From JANQOH01 sp965243325 (GTDB lineage Bacteria > Pseudomonadota > Alphaproteobacteria > UBA7887), in assembly GCA_965243325.1 (NCBI GenBank), contig CBDEUQ010000003.1, positions 3,100,001 to 3,164,000 of the forward strand: a stretch of DNA of 64,000 nucleotides, written 5' to 3'. The notes below the pieces were generated by a model that worked only from the letters and a program-made list of their open reading frames with translations, had not been told where the DNA came from and did no database searches. Below are positions 8,171 through 17,103 of the stretch, in pieces. The position numbers and the translations under genes were made by a program. Position 1 is the first letter of the stretch, and each line of letters begins with the position of its first letter.

Positions 8171-9384
8171 ACCGCGCGGGCGCCGCCGCGTCGCCCGCCG
8201 TCACGCTCCATCGCACCGCGCCGCACGCAGAATGCCGGCCGCCTGCGATGATGGCGGTGCGGGCGCTGCGGCTGACCGAGTTTCGCAACTATCGTACGCT
8301 GCGCCACGAGTTCACGCGTGATCCCGTGGTTCTCTGCGGGCCGAATGGCGCCGGCAAGACCAACTTGCTCGAGGCGATTTCGCTGCTCTCGCCCGGACGC
8401 GGCCTGCGCGGTGCGAAGCTCGCCGAGATGCGCTGCCGGTCCGCCGCGGCGGATGCGCCGTGGGCGGTCGCCGCGCATGTCGACACGGCACAGGGTGCGG
8501 CCCACATCGGCACCGGCAACGATCCCGGCAGCCCGGTGCAGCGACGCGCCGTCCGCATCGACGGGCGTTCGACGCGCGGACACGCGCCGCTCGCGGCGTA
8601 TCTGGCGATCGTCTGGCTCACTCCCGCCATGGACCGGCTGTTCACCGATTCTCCCGGTCGCCGCCGCGACTTTCTCGACCGGCTGGTCGGCGGCCTGGAA
8701 CCGAACCACGCGCACGAAGTCGCGGCGTACGAAAAGTCCATGCGCGCGCGAATGCGCCTGCTGGAGAACGATGCGGACCCCGCATGGATCGATGCCGGCG
8801 AAGAGACCATGGCCGCACACGGCGTCGCGGTCGCTGCCGCACGCGGCGCGGTGGTGCGCCAGCTTTCCGCCGCGCTCCGCGTTGGTGAGGGGCCGTTCCC
8901 GCGCGCCAGCGTCGCGTTGAATGGCGTTGTCGAAGCGTGGCTGGAAACCGCGCCGGCGATCGATGTCGAGCAACGTTTCGCTGCGGCCCTGCGCGATTCC
9001 CGCGCGCGCGACCGCGAGAGTGGCGTCACGGCCGTCGGCGTCCATCGTAGCGACATCGTCGTGAGCGACATCGACCGCGGGGTCATGGCCGCGCAATGTT
9101 CGACGGGGGAGCAGAAGGCCCTGTTGATTGCGATCGTGCTGGCAAGCGCACGCCTGCATGCCGCACGACGTGGAAGCCCGCCGTTGTTGCTTCTCGACGA
9201 GGTCGCCGCGCATCTCGATTCGGCGCGGCGCAGCGCCCTGCTCGATGCCGCGCTCACGCTGGGCGGCCAGACATGGTTCACAGGCGCCGACGCGGCGCAG
9301 TTCGACACGCTCGCCGGGCGCGCCCAATTCCTTACGGTGAGCGACGGACGTCTGCGCCCCGGCGGGGCAGTGGGGAGAGGATGA
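8167..9384 (+). CDS. recF: DNA replication and repair protein RecF
   Basis: A 405-residue SMC-like ATPase that loads RecA at single-strand gaps. Visible are FRNYRTLRHEF near the N-terminus, Walker A GPNGAGKTN, the ABC-type signature region CSTGEQKALL and Walker B LLLLDEVAAHLD. I keep the ATG at 8167 because it forms an ATGA overlap with dnaN; ATGs 27-28 codons later (MMAVRALRL) would give a start closer to that of other RecF proteins and remain possible. The stop overlaps the gyrB ATG by four bases. GC content is high and even with the flanking genes. Confidence 0.93.
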   Translation: MNRAGAAASPAVTLHRTAPHAECRPPAMMAVRALRLTEFRNYRTLRHEFTRDPVVLCGPNGAGKTNLLEAISLLSPGRGLRGAKLAEMRCRSAAADAPWAVAAHVDTAQGAAHIGTGNDPGSPVQRRAVRIDGRSTRGHAPLAAYLAIVWLTPAMDRLFTDSPGRRRDFLDRLVGGLEPNHAHEVAAYEKSMRARMRLLENDADPAWIDAGEETMAAHGVAVAAARGAVVRQLSAALRVGEGPFPRASVALNGVVEAWLETAPAIDVEQRFAAALRDSRARDRESGVTAVGVHRSDIVVSDIDRGVMAAQCSTGEQKALLIAIVLASARLHAARRGSPPLLLLDEVAAHLDSARRSALLDAALTLGGQTWFTGADAAQFDTLAGRAQFLTVSDGRLRPGGAVGRG

Positions 9385-11807
9385 ACACAGGAGGAGAGGC
9401 CTACGGCGCCGACTCGATCAAGGTGCTTCGCGGACTCGATGCCGTGCGCAAACGCCCGGGCATGTACATCGGCGATACCGACGACGGTTCGGGCCTCCAC
9501 CACATGGTGTTCGAGGTGGTGGACAACTCGATCGACGAGGCGCTTGCCGGATTTTGCGACAGTATCGAGGTGACGCTGAACGCCGACGGTTCGGTGACCG
9601 TGACCGACAACGGCCGCGGAATTCCGACCGATGTACACGACGAGGAAGGCGTGTCGGCAGCGCAGGTCATCATGACCCAGCTGCACGCTGGCGGCAAATT
9701 CGATCAGAACTCCTACAAGGTCTCCGGCGGTCTCCACGGGGTCGGCGTCTCCGTGGTCAACGCGCTGTCGGAACGGCTCGATCTCGCGATCTGGCGCGCC
9801 GGTGAGCAGCACAACATGCGTTTCGCCGACGGCGAACCCGTCGCGCCGCTGGCCGTCACCGGCGATGCCGGCGGCCGGACGGGCACGGAGATCACCTTCT
9901 GGCCATCGCCGCGGACGTTCGGCAGCGTCGCGTTCGACTCCGCGCAGCTGGAACACCGCTTGCGCGAACTCGCGTTCCTGAACTCGGGCCTCTCCATCAT
10001 TCTTCTGGACCGCCGCGGCGTCGCGCCGCATACGGTGACGATGCGCTACGACGGCGGGATTGAAGCGTTTGTCGCCTATCTCGACCGCCACAAGCAGGCC
10101 GTCCATGCGCCGGCGATCACGATCTCGGGCGAGCGCGAGGGAGTTTTCGTTGAAGTCGCCTTGCAATGGAACGACAGCTACCACGAAAACGTCATGTGCT
10201 TCACGAACAACATCCCGCAAAGCGACGGCGGAACCCACCTCGCGGGCTTTCGCGGAGCGCTGACCCGCACCGTAAACGCCTACGCCAATGCGACGGGCAT
10301 CCAAAAGAAGGAAAAGGTAAGTCTCACCGGCGAGGACATACGCGAGGGATTGACGGCGGTGCTCTCCACCAAGGTGCCGGATCCGAAGTTCTCGTCGCAG
10401 ACCAAGGACAAGCTGGTGAGTTCCGAGGTGCGCCCGGTCGTCGAGAGCGTCATCGGCGACCGGCTCGACCAGTGGCTCGAGGAACACCCCGGCGAAGCGC
10501 GAACGATCGTCGCCAAGGTCGTCGAGGCCGCCGCGGCGCGCGAGGCGGCGCGAAAGGCACGCGAGTTGACCCGGCGCAAGGGGGCGCTGGACGTCACCAG
10601 CCTGCCCGGCAAGCTCGCCGACTGTCAGGAGCGCGATCCGGCGAAAAGCGAGCTGTTCATCGTCGAGGGAGATTCCGCCGGCGGCTCCGCGAAACAGGCG
10701 CGCAATCGGAGCAACCAGGCGGTGCTGCCGCTACGCGGAAAGATCCTCAACGTCGAGCGGGCACGCTTCGACAAGATGCTTTCATCGGCCGAGGTGGGAA
10801 CCCTCATCACTGCCCTCGGCGCGGGAATCGGACACGAGGACTTCGACATCGACAAGATCCGGTATCACCGGATCATCATCATGACCGACGCGGACGTTGA
10901 CGGCGCGCACATCCGCACGCTGCTGCTCACGTTCTTCTACCGCCACATGAAGGAAATCATCCAGCGTGGCTACCTCTACATCGCGCAGCCGCCCCTGTTT
11001 CGCGTCCAGCGGGGCAGAAACGAGGTCTACAAGAAGGACCAGCGCGAACTCGACGACTATTTGATCGACGAGGGACTCAGGAACGCGCGGCTGCTGACCG
11101 GAGAAGCCGGCGCACGGGAAGTCCGGACAGGCGCCGATCTGCGCGCCCTGGTCGTCCGCGCACGCGAACACGCCGCGCTGATGCGCGCGCTCGCACGGCG
11201 CGAGGACACCGCCTTGATTGAGCAAGCGGCGGTGGCGGGCGCGCTGGACCCGTCCCTGTCCGGCGACCGCGCGGCGGCGACCGAGGCCGCCGCCTCGATC
11301 GCCCGTCGCCTGAACGCGCTCGCGGTGCCGGGTGAAGGCGGGTGGTCGAGCGCTGTCGAGGACGATGGCGCGATGGCGTTCACGCGCGAGGCCCGCGGCG
11401 AGCGCGAATACCGCCGTATCGACGCCGGGTTGCGGCAAAGCGCCGAGGCGCGCCGGTTGCACGCCGCCGCGGCCGAACTCCGCGAACTGTACGCGTTTCC
11501 GCCGGTGCTGGAAGAGAAGGACCGGCAGAGCGAACCCTTGCATTCTCCGATCGCGCTTGCCGACGCCGTGCTTGCGCTCGGCCGCAAGGGGATTTCCGTG
11601 TTCCGCTACAAGGGCCTCGGCGAAATGAACCCGGACCAGCTCTGGGAGACGACGCTGGATGCCGAAGCGCGCACCCTCCTGCAGGTTCGCGTCGAGCATG
11701 CCGACGACGCGGAAGATCTCTTTTCCACCCTGATGGGCGACCATGTCGAGCCGCGCCGTGCGTTCATCCAGGACAACGCGCTGAACGTCGCCAACCTCGA
11801 TGTGTGA
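9381..11807 (+). CDS. gyrB: DNA gyrase subunit B
   Basis: The 808-residue ATPase subunit of DNA gyrase. The N-terminal GHKL ATPase has RKRPGMYIGDTDDG, the Asn-containing motif EVVDNSIDEAL, and GGLHGVGVSVVNALS. The TOPRIM domain has EGDSAGGSAKQARNR and the DxD metal site in TDADVDGAHIRT. The C-terminal gyrase signature QLWETTLD is present, followed by the family-type tail ending NVANLDV. The start at 9381 forms an ATGA overlap with recF; a longer open frame upstream is recF in another frame. A linker of about 150 residues between the TOPRIM core and the tail is of the type seen in Gram-negative GyrB. The next gene (moaE) faces it tail to tail, 9 bp away. Confidence 0.97.
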   Translation: MNTGGEAYGADSIKVLRGLDAVRKRPGMYIGDTDDGSGLHHMVFEVVDNSIDEALAGFCDSIEVTLNADGSVTVTDNGRGIPTDVHDEEGVSAAQVIMTQLHAGGKFDQNSYKVSGGLHGVGVSVVNALSERLDLAIWRAGEQHNMRFADGEPVAPLAVTGDAGGRTGTEITFWPSPRTFGSVAFDSAQLEHRLRELAFLNSGLSIILLDRRGVAPHTVTMRYDGGIEAFVAYLDRHKQAVHAPAITISGEREGVFVEVALQWNDSYHENVMCFTNNIPQSDGGTHLAGFRGALTRTVNAYANATGIQKKEKVSLTGEDIREGLTAVLSTKVPDPKFSSQTKDKLVSSEVRPVVESVIGDRLDQWLEEHPGEARTIVAKVVEAAAAREAARKARELTRRKGALDVTSLPGKLADCQERDPAKSELFIVEGDSAGGSAKQARNRSNQAVLPLRGKILNVERARFDKMLSSAEVGTLITALGAGIGHEDFDIDKIRYHRIIIMTDADVDGAHIRTLLLTFFYRHMKEIIQRGYLYIAQPPLFRVQRGRNEVYKKDQRELDDYLIDEGLRNARLLTGEAGAREVRTGADLRALVVRAREHAALMRALARREDTALIEQAAVAGALDPSLSGDRAAATEAAASIARRLNALAVPGEGGWSSAVEDDGAMAFTREARGEREYRRIDAGLRQSAEARRLHAAAAELRELYAFPPVLEEKDRQSEPLHSPIALADAVLALGRKGISVFRYKGLGEMNPDQLWETTLDAEARTLLQVRVEHADDAEDLFSTLMGDHVEPRRAFIQDNALNVANLDV

Positions 11808-11816
11808 TCCAAGCGG

Positions 11817-12284
11817 CTAATCCGCCCTCCCCGCCGTCCCGTGCCAGCGGGCGGCGGCGCTCTCGTCGCTGTCTCGCGCATCGACCCAACGACCGCCGGC
11901 GGGTGTATCCTCGCGCTTCCAGAACGGCGCTCGGGTCTTCAGCCAGTCGATCAGGAAATGGCACGATTCGAGCGCGGCCGTGCGGTGCGCCGAGGCGGTG
12001 GCCACGAGGACGATGCGGTCGCCGGGCTCGAGCCGGCCGTGTCGGTGGATGATGAGGCTCGCATCGAGCGGCCAGCGCGAACGCGCCTCGGCCTCGATGT
12101 CGGAAAGACGCCTCTCGGTCATCCCCGGATAATGTTCGAGCGTCATCGCCGAAACCGCTTCGCCGCCCGCCATGTCGCGCACCAGGCCGACGAAAGCCGC
12201 CAGCCCGCCGATTCCGGTATTGCCCCGTGTCAGCGCCGCGAGCTCCGCACCGACATCGAAATCCTCGCGCTGCACGCGAATCAC
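11817..12284 (-). CDS. moaE: molybdopterin synthase catalytic subunit MoaE
   Basis: The 155-residue large subunit of molybdopterin synthase, which transfers sulfur from the MoaD thiocarboxylate to precursor Z. Visible are IRVQREDFDV, the core GIGGLAAFVGLVRD, LEHYPGMTERRL, HRHGRLEPGD, SAHRTAALESC, and the conserved Lys-containing end LKTRAPFWKRE. I choose the GTG at 12284 because it overlaps the moaD stop as GTGA and gives the family length; the longer open frame upstream covers moaD. It is the last gene of the uvrC-pgsA-mobB-moeA-moaD-moaE series. Confidence 0.93.
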   Translation of the reverse strand: MIRVQREDFDVGAELAALTRGNTGIGGLAAFVGLVRDMAGGEAVSAMTLEHYPGMTERRLSDIEAEARSRWPLDASLIIHRHGRLEPGDRIVLVATASAHRTAALESCHFLIDWLKTRAPFWKREDTPAGGRWVDARDSDESAAARWHGTAGRAD

Positions 12285-12547
12285 GGCATGCCTCCCCCCG
12301 TGACGGGTGGAAAGAGCGCGACTTCGCGGGCGCCCGCGATCGGATGGTCGAAACCGACGTATTCCTGATCGAGCGCCACGCGGACCACGGAAAGGTCGGC
12401 GAGCGCATCCGCGTGTCCGGCGCTGCGCCGTTTCAGCCATTCCAGCAGATCGCCGACCGTGGCGAGCGCCGGCGGCGGCTCGACTGCCTCTTCGGCGACT
12501 CCGGCCTTTTCGCGCAACCACGCGAAATACAGAACCTGTATCCTCAT
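12281..12547 (-). CDS. moaD: molybdopterin synthase sulfur carrier subunit MoaD, extended C-terminus
   Basis: An 88-residue ubiquitin-fold sulfur carrier starting MRIQVLYFAWLREKAG. In working MoaD the chain ends in Gly-Gly, which is adenylated by MoeB and converted to a thiocarboxylate. Here the diglycine region reads FPPVTGG but continues G-M-P before the stop, so three extra residues follow the first Gly-Gly. Either the tail is trimmed by a peptidase, a different Gly is used, or the reading is affected by a nearby frame error. The start overlaps the moeA stop (ATGA) and the stop overlaps moaE (GTGA), so the gene is embedded in a coupled operon. Confidence 0.9.
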   Translation of the reverse strand: MRIQVLYFAWLREKAGVAEEAVEPPPALATVGDLLEWLKRRSAGHADALADLSVVRVALDQEYVGFDHPIAGAREVALFPPVTGGGMP

Positions 12548-13821
12548 CTCACCTCGCCGAACGGCAGAAACGGGACCGTATCGCCAGCCGCAACATACGT
12601 CATTTCCTCCGGCAGTTCGACGAAGCCGTCGGCACCGGCCACTGCGGAGAGGATGCCGGCGCCTTGCCGTCCGACCTTGCGCGCCACCGGCAGCGAACCC
12701 CCGCCCTCGAGCCGACAGCGCAGGAATTCGCGGCGGCCGGCCTTCTTGCGTTGCGAGAACCCCGCGCGCACGGAAAACAGCGTCGGAGCCCGCGCCTCGG
12801 CTCCGGAAAGCCGCAAGACGAGCGGCCGCGCGATGCACATGAACGTTACGGCCGCGGCGGCGGGATTCCCCGGCAGGCCGATGAACGGCACCTGTCGACC
12901 CGCCGACCGGACGTGGCCGAGCGCCAACGGCCGGCCCGGCTTGATGGCAACCCGCCAGAACGTCAGCCCGCCCCGGGCCGTCACCGCGGCCTTCACGTGG
13001 TCTTCGTCTCCGACCGATACGCCGCCCGAGCTCACGAGAAGATCGTGGCCGGCCGCGGCATCGGCGAGGGCGGCCTTCATGTCGTCGGCGTCGTCGCGCA
13101 GGATGCCGAGATCGGACACCGTGCAGCCGAGACCCGACAGAAGTCCGGACAGCATGTAACGGTTGGCGTCGTAGATGGCGCCTTCCGGCAACGGTCCACC
13201 GGGGTCGCGCACTTCATCGCCGGTCGAGAACAGCGCCACGGCAAGCGGCGCACGGACGGGAAGCGAGGTCCGGCCGATCGACGCCGCGAGACCCAGATCT
13301 TCCGCGCGCAGGCGGCGCCCGGCCCGAAGCAGCGCCGAACCGGCGGCGACGTCCTCGCCGGCGCACCGCAGGTTGGCACCGCGCGCGATGCCGGGCGGCA
13401 GCGTGACCCAGGTTCCGTCGCGCGTGCAATCCTCCTGCATAAAGACCGTGTCGGGCCCGCCGTCGCCGTCACCCCGCGGAATCGGCGCGCCGGTGAACAC
13501 GCGTACTGCGGCGCCTCGCCGCGCGACTCCGGCCAGCGGCCGGCCGGCGGCGGCCCGCCCGACGACCGGCAGGGTTGTCGGACGATCCGAAACGAGATCG
13601 TCGAAATAGACGGCGTAACCGTCGACCGCTGAATTGTCGTGCGGCGGCACATCTCGGTCGGAGCAAAGCGTCGCGGCAAGCACGCGACCCAATGCCGCGG
13701 CGAGCGGCACCGTTTCCGCCGCCGTGACCGGAACGATGCGCTCGTCGATCAGGCGCAACGCTTCGGCGAGCGGCATAAGCGCGCCGTCGTTTACGAAGCA
13801 ATCGTCTCGAAGCTGCGTCAC
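12544..13821 (-). CDS. moeA: molybdopterin molybdenumtransferase MoeA
   Basis: A 425-residue enzyme that inserts molybdate into adenylylated molybdopterin. Characteristic segments are LGRVLAATLCSDRDVPPHDNSAVDGYAV near the N-terminus, the MoaB/Mog-like domain with FSTGDEV, SSGGVSVGDEDHVKAA, and the GLPGNPAAAAVTF loop. The C-terminal domain IV ends in VPFLPFGEVR. Length is normal. The start overlaps the mobB stop by four bases and its stop overlaps the moaD start. No oxidoreductase that would use the cofactor lies in this window. Confidence 0.95.
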   Translation of the reverse strand: MTQLRDDCFVNDGALMPLAEALRLIDERIVPVTAAETVPLAAALGRVLAATLCSDRDVPPHDNSAVDGYAVYFDDLVSDRPTTLPVVGRAAAGRPLAGVARRGAAVRVFTGAPIPRGDGDGGPDTVFMQEDCTRDGTWVTLPPGIARGANLRCAGEDVAAGSALLRAGRRLRAEDLGLAASIGRTSLPVRAPLAVALFSTGDEVRDPGGPLPEGAIYDANRYMLSGLLSGLGCTVSDLGILRDDADDMKAALADAAAGHDLLVSSGGVSVGDEDHVKAAVTARGGLTFWRVAIKPGRPLALGHVRSAGRQVPFIGLPGNPAAAAVTFMCIARPLVLRLSGAEARAPTLFSVRAGFSQRKKAGRREFLRCRLEGGGSLPVARKVGRQGAGILSAVAGADGFVELPEEMTYVAAGDTVPFLPFGEVR

Positions 13822-14333
13822 CGGGTTCGCCGATCGAGGCCGAAGTGCCGGACGACGAAGGCGGCGATCGTCGCCGTGTCGGAGAGATCGAGCCAGCGCC
13901 GGCCTGCGTCGGGGATGGGATGGTCGGCCGCCACCGCCACGACGCGGGCGTCGTGCCGGTAAAGCGGCGGTCGGTCGCCGTCAACGGCGCCCCGGCGCAC
14001 CTCTATCTTGTCATGGTCTCCGTGCTTGAACCCCTCGACGAGCACGACGTCGACGGGCGACATGTGCGCGAGCAGAGCCGGCACGTCTGCCTCGGGCTCG
14101 TCGGACAGTTCGTGCATGAGCGCCCAGCGGCGGGCCGACGACACCATGACCTCCCTCGCTCCGGCGGCGCGGTGGGCGTGGGAATCCTTGCCCGGGCGGT
14201 CGACGTCGAAACCGTGATGCGCATGCTTGATCGTCGACACCGAGAGGCCGTGCGTTGCGAGCGCCGGCAGCAGCCGGGTGACGAGCGTCGTCTTGCCGAC
14301 GCCGCCCCAGCCGGCAATGCCCATGACGTTCAT
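13818..14333 (-). CDS. mobB: molybdopterin-guanine dinucleotide biosynthesis adaptor MobB
   Basis: A 171-residue P-loop GTP-binding protein that assists MobA in making the guanine dinucleotide form of the cofactor. The N-terminus MNVMGIAGWGGVGKTTL contains a Walker A loop with Gly-Val in place of the more usual Ser before GKT. STIKHAHHGFDVDRPGKDS and HRAAGARE are typical MobB segments, as is VLVEGFKHGDHDKIEV. The ATG at 14333 overlaps the pgsA stop (ATGA); an internal Met four codons on is an alternative. No mobA is present in the window. Confidence 0.93.
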   Translation of the reverse strand: MNVMGIAGWGGVGKTTLVTRLLPALATHGLSVSTIKHAHHGFDVDRPGKDSHAHRAAGAREVMVSSARRWALMHELSDEPEADVPALLAHMSPVDVVLVEGFKHGDHDKIEVRRGAVDGDRPPLYRHDARVVAVAADHPIPDAGRRWLDLSDTATIAAFVVRHFGLDRRTR

Positions 14334-14905
14334 TCCCGCGCCCGGCCCGTGGCCGCCATCCGAGCCAGCGCCGGGCGCATGTAGTCCGCCGCCGTCGCCA
14401 CGGCGAGACCCGCGGCGAGCCACAGCATCGCCGCCCCCAGCGCGAGCACGAGCGCCGGAGAAATGCCGACGCCAGCGGCCGCGTCTCCGACCAGGAGAAG
14501 GCCCAGCGCCCCCATCTGGCTCGCGGTCTTCCATTTGGCGAGGCGCGACACCGGCACGCTGCCGCCGTGACGCGCCGTGTCCTCGCGCAGCGCCGACACG
14601 AGAATTTCGCGGCAAAGAATGATGAGCGCGGCAACTGCGGGCGCCCGCCCGTCGGCCACGAGCAGCACCAGAACCGCTGCAACGAGAAGCTTGTCCGCCA
14701 CCGGGTCCAGAAACCGCCCGAATTCGGTCGTCCGATCCATGCGACGGGCGAGCCATCCGTCGAGAAAGTCCGTCGCGCCGGCCGCCGCGAACAGGGCGAA
14801 CGCGAGCCATGGCCCGAACGGCGTCGGCAAGTAGAACGCGCCGACGAGCAGCGGGATCGCCGCGATGCGCGACAGGGTGAGAACGTTCGGGAGCGTCGCC
14901 GGCAT
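14330..14905 (-). CDS. pgsA: CDP-diacylglycerol-glycerol-3-phosphate 3-phosphatidyltransferase
   Basis: A 191-residue inner-membrane enzyme making phosphatidylglycerol phosphate from CDP-diacylglycerol. The CDP-alcohol phosphatidyltransferase signature D-x2-D-G-x2-A-R-x8-G-x3-D-x3-D is complete, starting at DFLDGWLARR and ending LDPVADKLL. Several hydrophobic segments suit a multi-pass protein. The start at 14905 (MPATLPNVLTLSRIAAIPLL) has the typical NxLTxxR opening of PgsA. It lies 11 bp after uvrC and overlaps mobB, so it is cotranscribed with repair and cofactor genes; uvrC-pgsA pairing is common in alphaproteobacteria. Confidence 0.95.
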   Translation of the reverse strand: MPATLPNVLTLSRIAAIPLLVGAFYLPTPFGPWLAFALFAAAGATDFLDGWLARRMDRTTEFGRFLDPVADKLLVAAVLVLLVADGRAPAVAALIILCREILVSALREDTARHGGSVPVSRLAKWKTASQMGALGLLLVGDAAAGVGISPALVLALGAAMLWLAAGLAVATAADYMRPALARMAATGRARE

Positions 14906-14916
14906 CGCCTGGCCCG

Positions 14917-16812
14917 TCAATCGCCGCCGTGGAAATGGTCGTACACGGCGCGCGCGACAAGCTTGCTCACGCCGTCGACCTTTTCCAGGTCTTCGAGGCC
15001 CGCGCCGGCGACGCCCCGCGCCGAACCGAAGCGATGCAGCAGAGCGCGTTTGCGCTTGGCGCCCACGCCGGCGATCTCGTCGAGTTCGGAGCGGACGACG
15101 GCCTTCGACCGCCGCGCGCGGTGACCGCCAATGGCGAAACGGTGGGCCTCGTCGCGCAAACGCTGCAGAAAGTAGCTGACCGGGCTGTTCGGCGGAACCA
15201 TGAACGGCTGCCGCCCGGGAAGATGGATCCGCTCGCGGCCGGCGTTGCGGTCGGGTCCCTTGGCGATGGCGGCAAACCCCGGACTGCCGCCCGTGTCGAT
15301 GCCGAGATCGGCCAGCACGGCGAGCGCGCTGGAGAGCTGTCCGGCACCACCGTCGAGCAGCACGAGATCGGGCCATTCGCCGTTGTCGTTGTCCGGATCC
15401 TCGCGTTGCAGGCGCCCGAAACGCCGCCGCAGCACCTCGCGCATCATCGCGTAGTCGTCGCCCGTGTCGCCGCCGCGGACGTTGAACCTCCGGTAGGCGC
15501 CCCTCATCAACCCCTCCGCGCCGGCGACGATCATGGCGCCCACCGGCCGCGTGCCGGAAATGTGGCTGTTGTCGTAGACCTCGATACGCCGCGGCGGGGA
15601 GTCGAGCGCGAACATCTCGGCGACGCCCTGGAGCAGGCGGCGCTGCGAGGTGCTTTCGGCGAGCCGCCGTTCGAGCGCTTCGCGAGCGTTGGCAAGCGCG
15701 TGCGCCACCAGCTTGCGCTTGTCGCCTCGCATGGGCGTGTGAACGTCCACCCGGCGGTCCGCGTTCAGGCTGAGCGCTTCCGCGATCAGCGGCTGGCCCT
15801 CCACCCGATGGCTGAGCAGCACGAGGCGCGGCGCCGTGCGGCCGTCGTAGAACTGGGCCACGAACGCGGCCAGCACGGCGGCCGCATCCTCGTCGCGAGC
15901 GTGGCTCGGGAAATGCGCCCGATTGCCGTAGTTGCGACCGCCGCGAAAGAAGAACACCTGAATGCAGGTCTGGCCGCCTTCCCGATGCGCCGCGATGATG
16001 TCGGCCTCGCCGATCCGGTCGAGATTGATGTCCTGGCGTGCCTGGATCTGGGCCAGAGCACGGATGCGGTCGCGGAGCACCGCGGCGGCCTCGAATTCCA
16101 GCGCCTCGCTCGCCTCGGACATTCGTTCGGCGAGTCGGTCCTGCACTGCCTGGCTGCGGCCGGAGAGAAAGTCCCGCGTCTGGTCGACGATCTCGTCGTA
16201 GGCCTCGGTGCCTACCAGCCCGACGCACGGCCCGCAGCAGCGCTTGATCTGGTACTGGAGGCAGGGGCGCGAGCGGCCGGCGAACACGCCGTCGGAGCAG
16301 GTGCGGAGCGGGAACGCGCGTTGCAGCGCGTTCAGCGTGCGGTTGACGGCGCCGGCGGACGCGAACGGACCGAAGTAGCGGCCGGGGCGGCTCCGCGCGC
16401 CGCGGTGCTTGACGAGCCGCGGCCATTCGTCGTCGCCGGTCAACAGGATGTAGGGATGCGACTTGTCGTCGCGCAGCACGATGTTGTAGCGCGGCCGGAG
16501 GCGCTTGATCATGTTGGCCTCGAGCAACAACGCTTCGGCCTCGGTATGCGTCGAGACCACTTCGACGGCCGCGGTCTCGGCGATCATGCGCGCCAGCCGT
16601 GTCGGTTGCCGCGCGACGTTGCCGTAGCTCGCCACCCGTTTCCGGAGGCTGCGCGCCTTGCCGACATAGAGAGGCCGGCCGGCGTCGTCGAGCATGCGAT
16701 AGACTCCCGGGCCGGTCGGCAGGCCGGGCAGGATACGGCGGATATCCGCGGCTCCCCGCAGACCCTCGGAGGTGCCGTGCGAGTCTTCCGTGGCGTCCTC
16801 GAGCGCCGTCAT
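14917..16812 (-). CDS. uvrC: excinuclease ABC subunit C
   Basis: The 631-residue nuclease that cuts on both sides of bulky lesions with UvrB. The GIY-YIG domain is at about 35-115 (GVYRMLDDAGRPLYVGKA), the central cysteine cluster CLQYQIKRCCGPC at about 180, a UVR domain around 215-250 (ERMSEASEALEFEAAAVLRDR), the RNase H-like second nuclease domain (VLLDGGAGQLSSAL, DEAHRFAIGGHR), and C-terminal helix-hairpin-helix motifs (LDEIAGVGAKRKRALL). The ATG at 16812 adds a short N-terminal tail before the conserved region, as is common. It heads the minus-strand operon; a perfect DnaA box lies about 73 bp upstream of its start. Confidence 0.96.
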   Translation of the reverse strand: MTALEDATEDSHGTSEGLRGAADIRRILPGLPTGPGVYRMLDDAGRPLYVGKARSLRKRVASYGNVARQPTRLARMIAETAAVEVVSTHTEAEALLLEANMIKRLRPRYNIVLRDDKSHPYILLTGDDEWPRLVKHRGARSRPGRYFGPFASAGAVNRTLNALQRAFPLRTCSDGVFAGRSRPCLQYQIKRCCGPCVGLVGTEAYDEIVDQTRDFLSGRSQAVQDRLAERMSEASEALEFEAAAVLRDRIRALAQIQARQDINLDRIGEADIIAAHREGGQTCIQVFFFRGGRNYGNRAHFPSHARDEDAAAVLAAFVAQFYDGRTAPRLVLLSHRVEGQPLIAEALSLNADRRVDVHTPMRGDKRKLVAHALANAREALERRLAESTSQRRLLQGVAEMFALDSPPRRIEVYDNSHISGTRPVGAMIVAGAEGLMRGAYRRFNVRGGDTGDDYAMMREVLRRRFGRLQREDPDNDNGEWPDLVLLDGGAGQLSSALAVLADLGIDTGGSPGFAAIAKGPDRNAGRERIHLPGRQPFMVPPNSPVSYFLQRLRDEAHRFAIGGHRARRSKAVVRSELDEIAGVGAKRKRALLHRFGSARGVAGAGLEDLEKVDGVSKLVARAVYDHFHGGD

Positions 16813-17103
16813 CCCGGCACTATCGCCGCCTGACCGGCGGCGGTCAACGCGTGCGAAGAGCGCTCACGCGTCGCCCGCGCCGCCTGTGGATAAGTCGGTG
16901 GAGAACTTGCGTCCCGCGGCCTGAAAAGCACGGGAATCCTGTGCTTTCAGGCATTTGCACAAAATGGCGGCAAAACCGTAAGGCATTGAAATACCGTAAC
17001 TTTGTGACGATGGCGCTGGCGTGACGCCTGCGGGCGTCCGCGAGCGCCTGATCGCTGTGAACCAATTTCATCGCGGATGCCCCGCAAAGCCTTGGAAAAC
17101 AAG
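16813..17103. promoter_or_regulatory. uvrC upstream region with perfect DnaA box and stem-loop
   Basis: This 291-bp gap between folB and uvrC holds no gene but several signals. TGTGGATAA at 16885-16893 is a perfect DnaA box (TTATCCACA on the minus strand). An inverted repeat at 16919-16952 pairs GCCTGAAAAGCAC with GTGCTTTCAGGC, with one bulged A and a nine-base loop. It could end transcription of the folB operon, although no T-run follows, or shape the uvrC leader. Further out, ACCGTAA occurs twice about 20 bp apart near 16975 and 16996. The region is AT-rich compared with the flanks and should contain the promoter for the uvrC-moaE operon. Confidence 0.5.
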
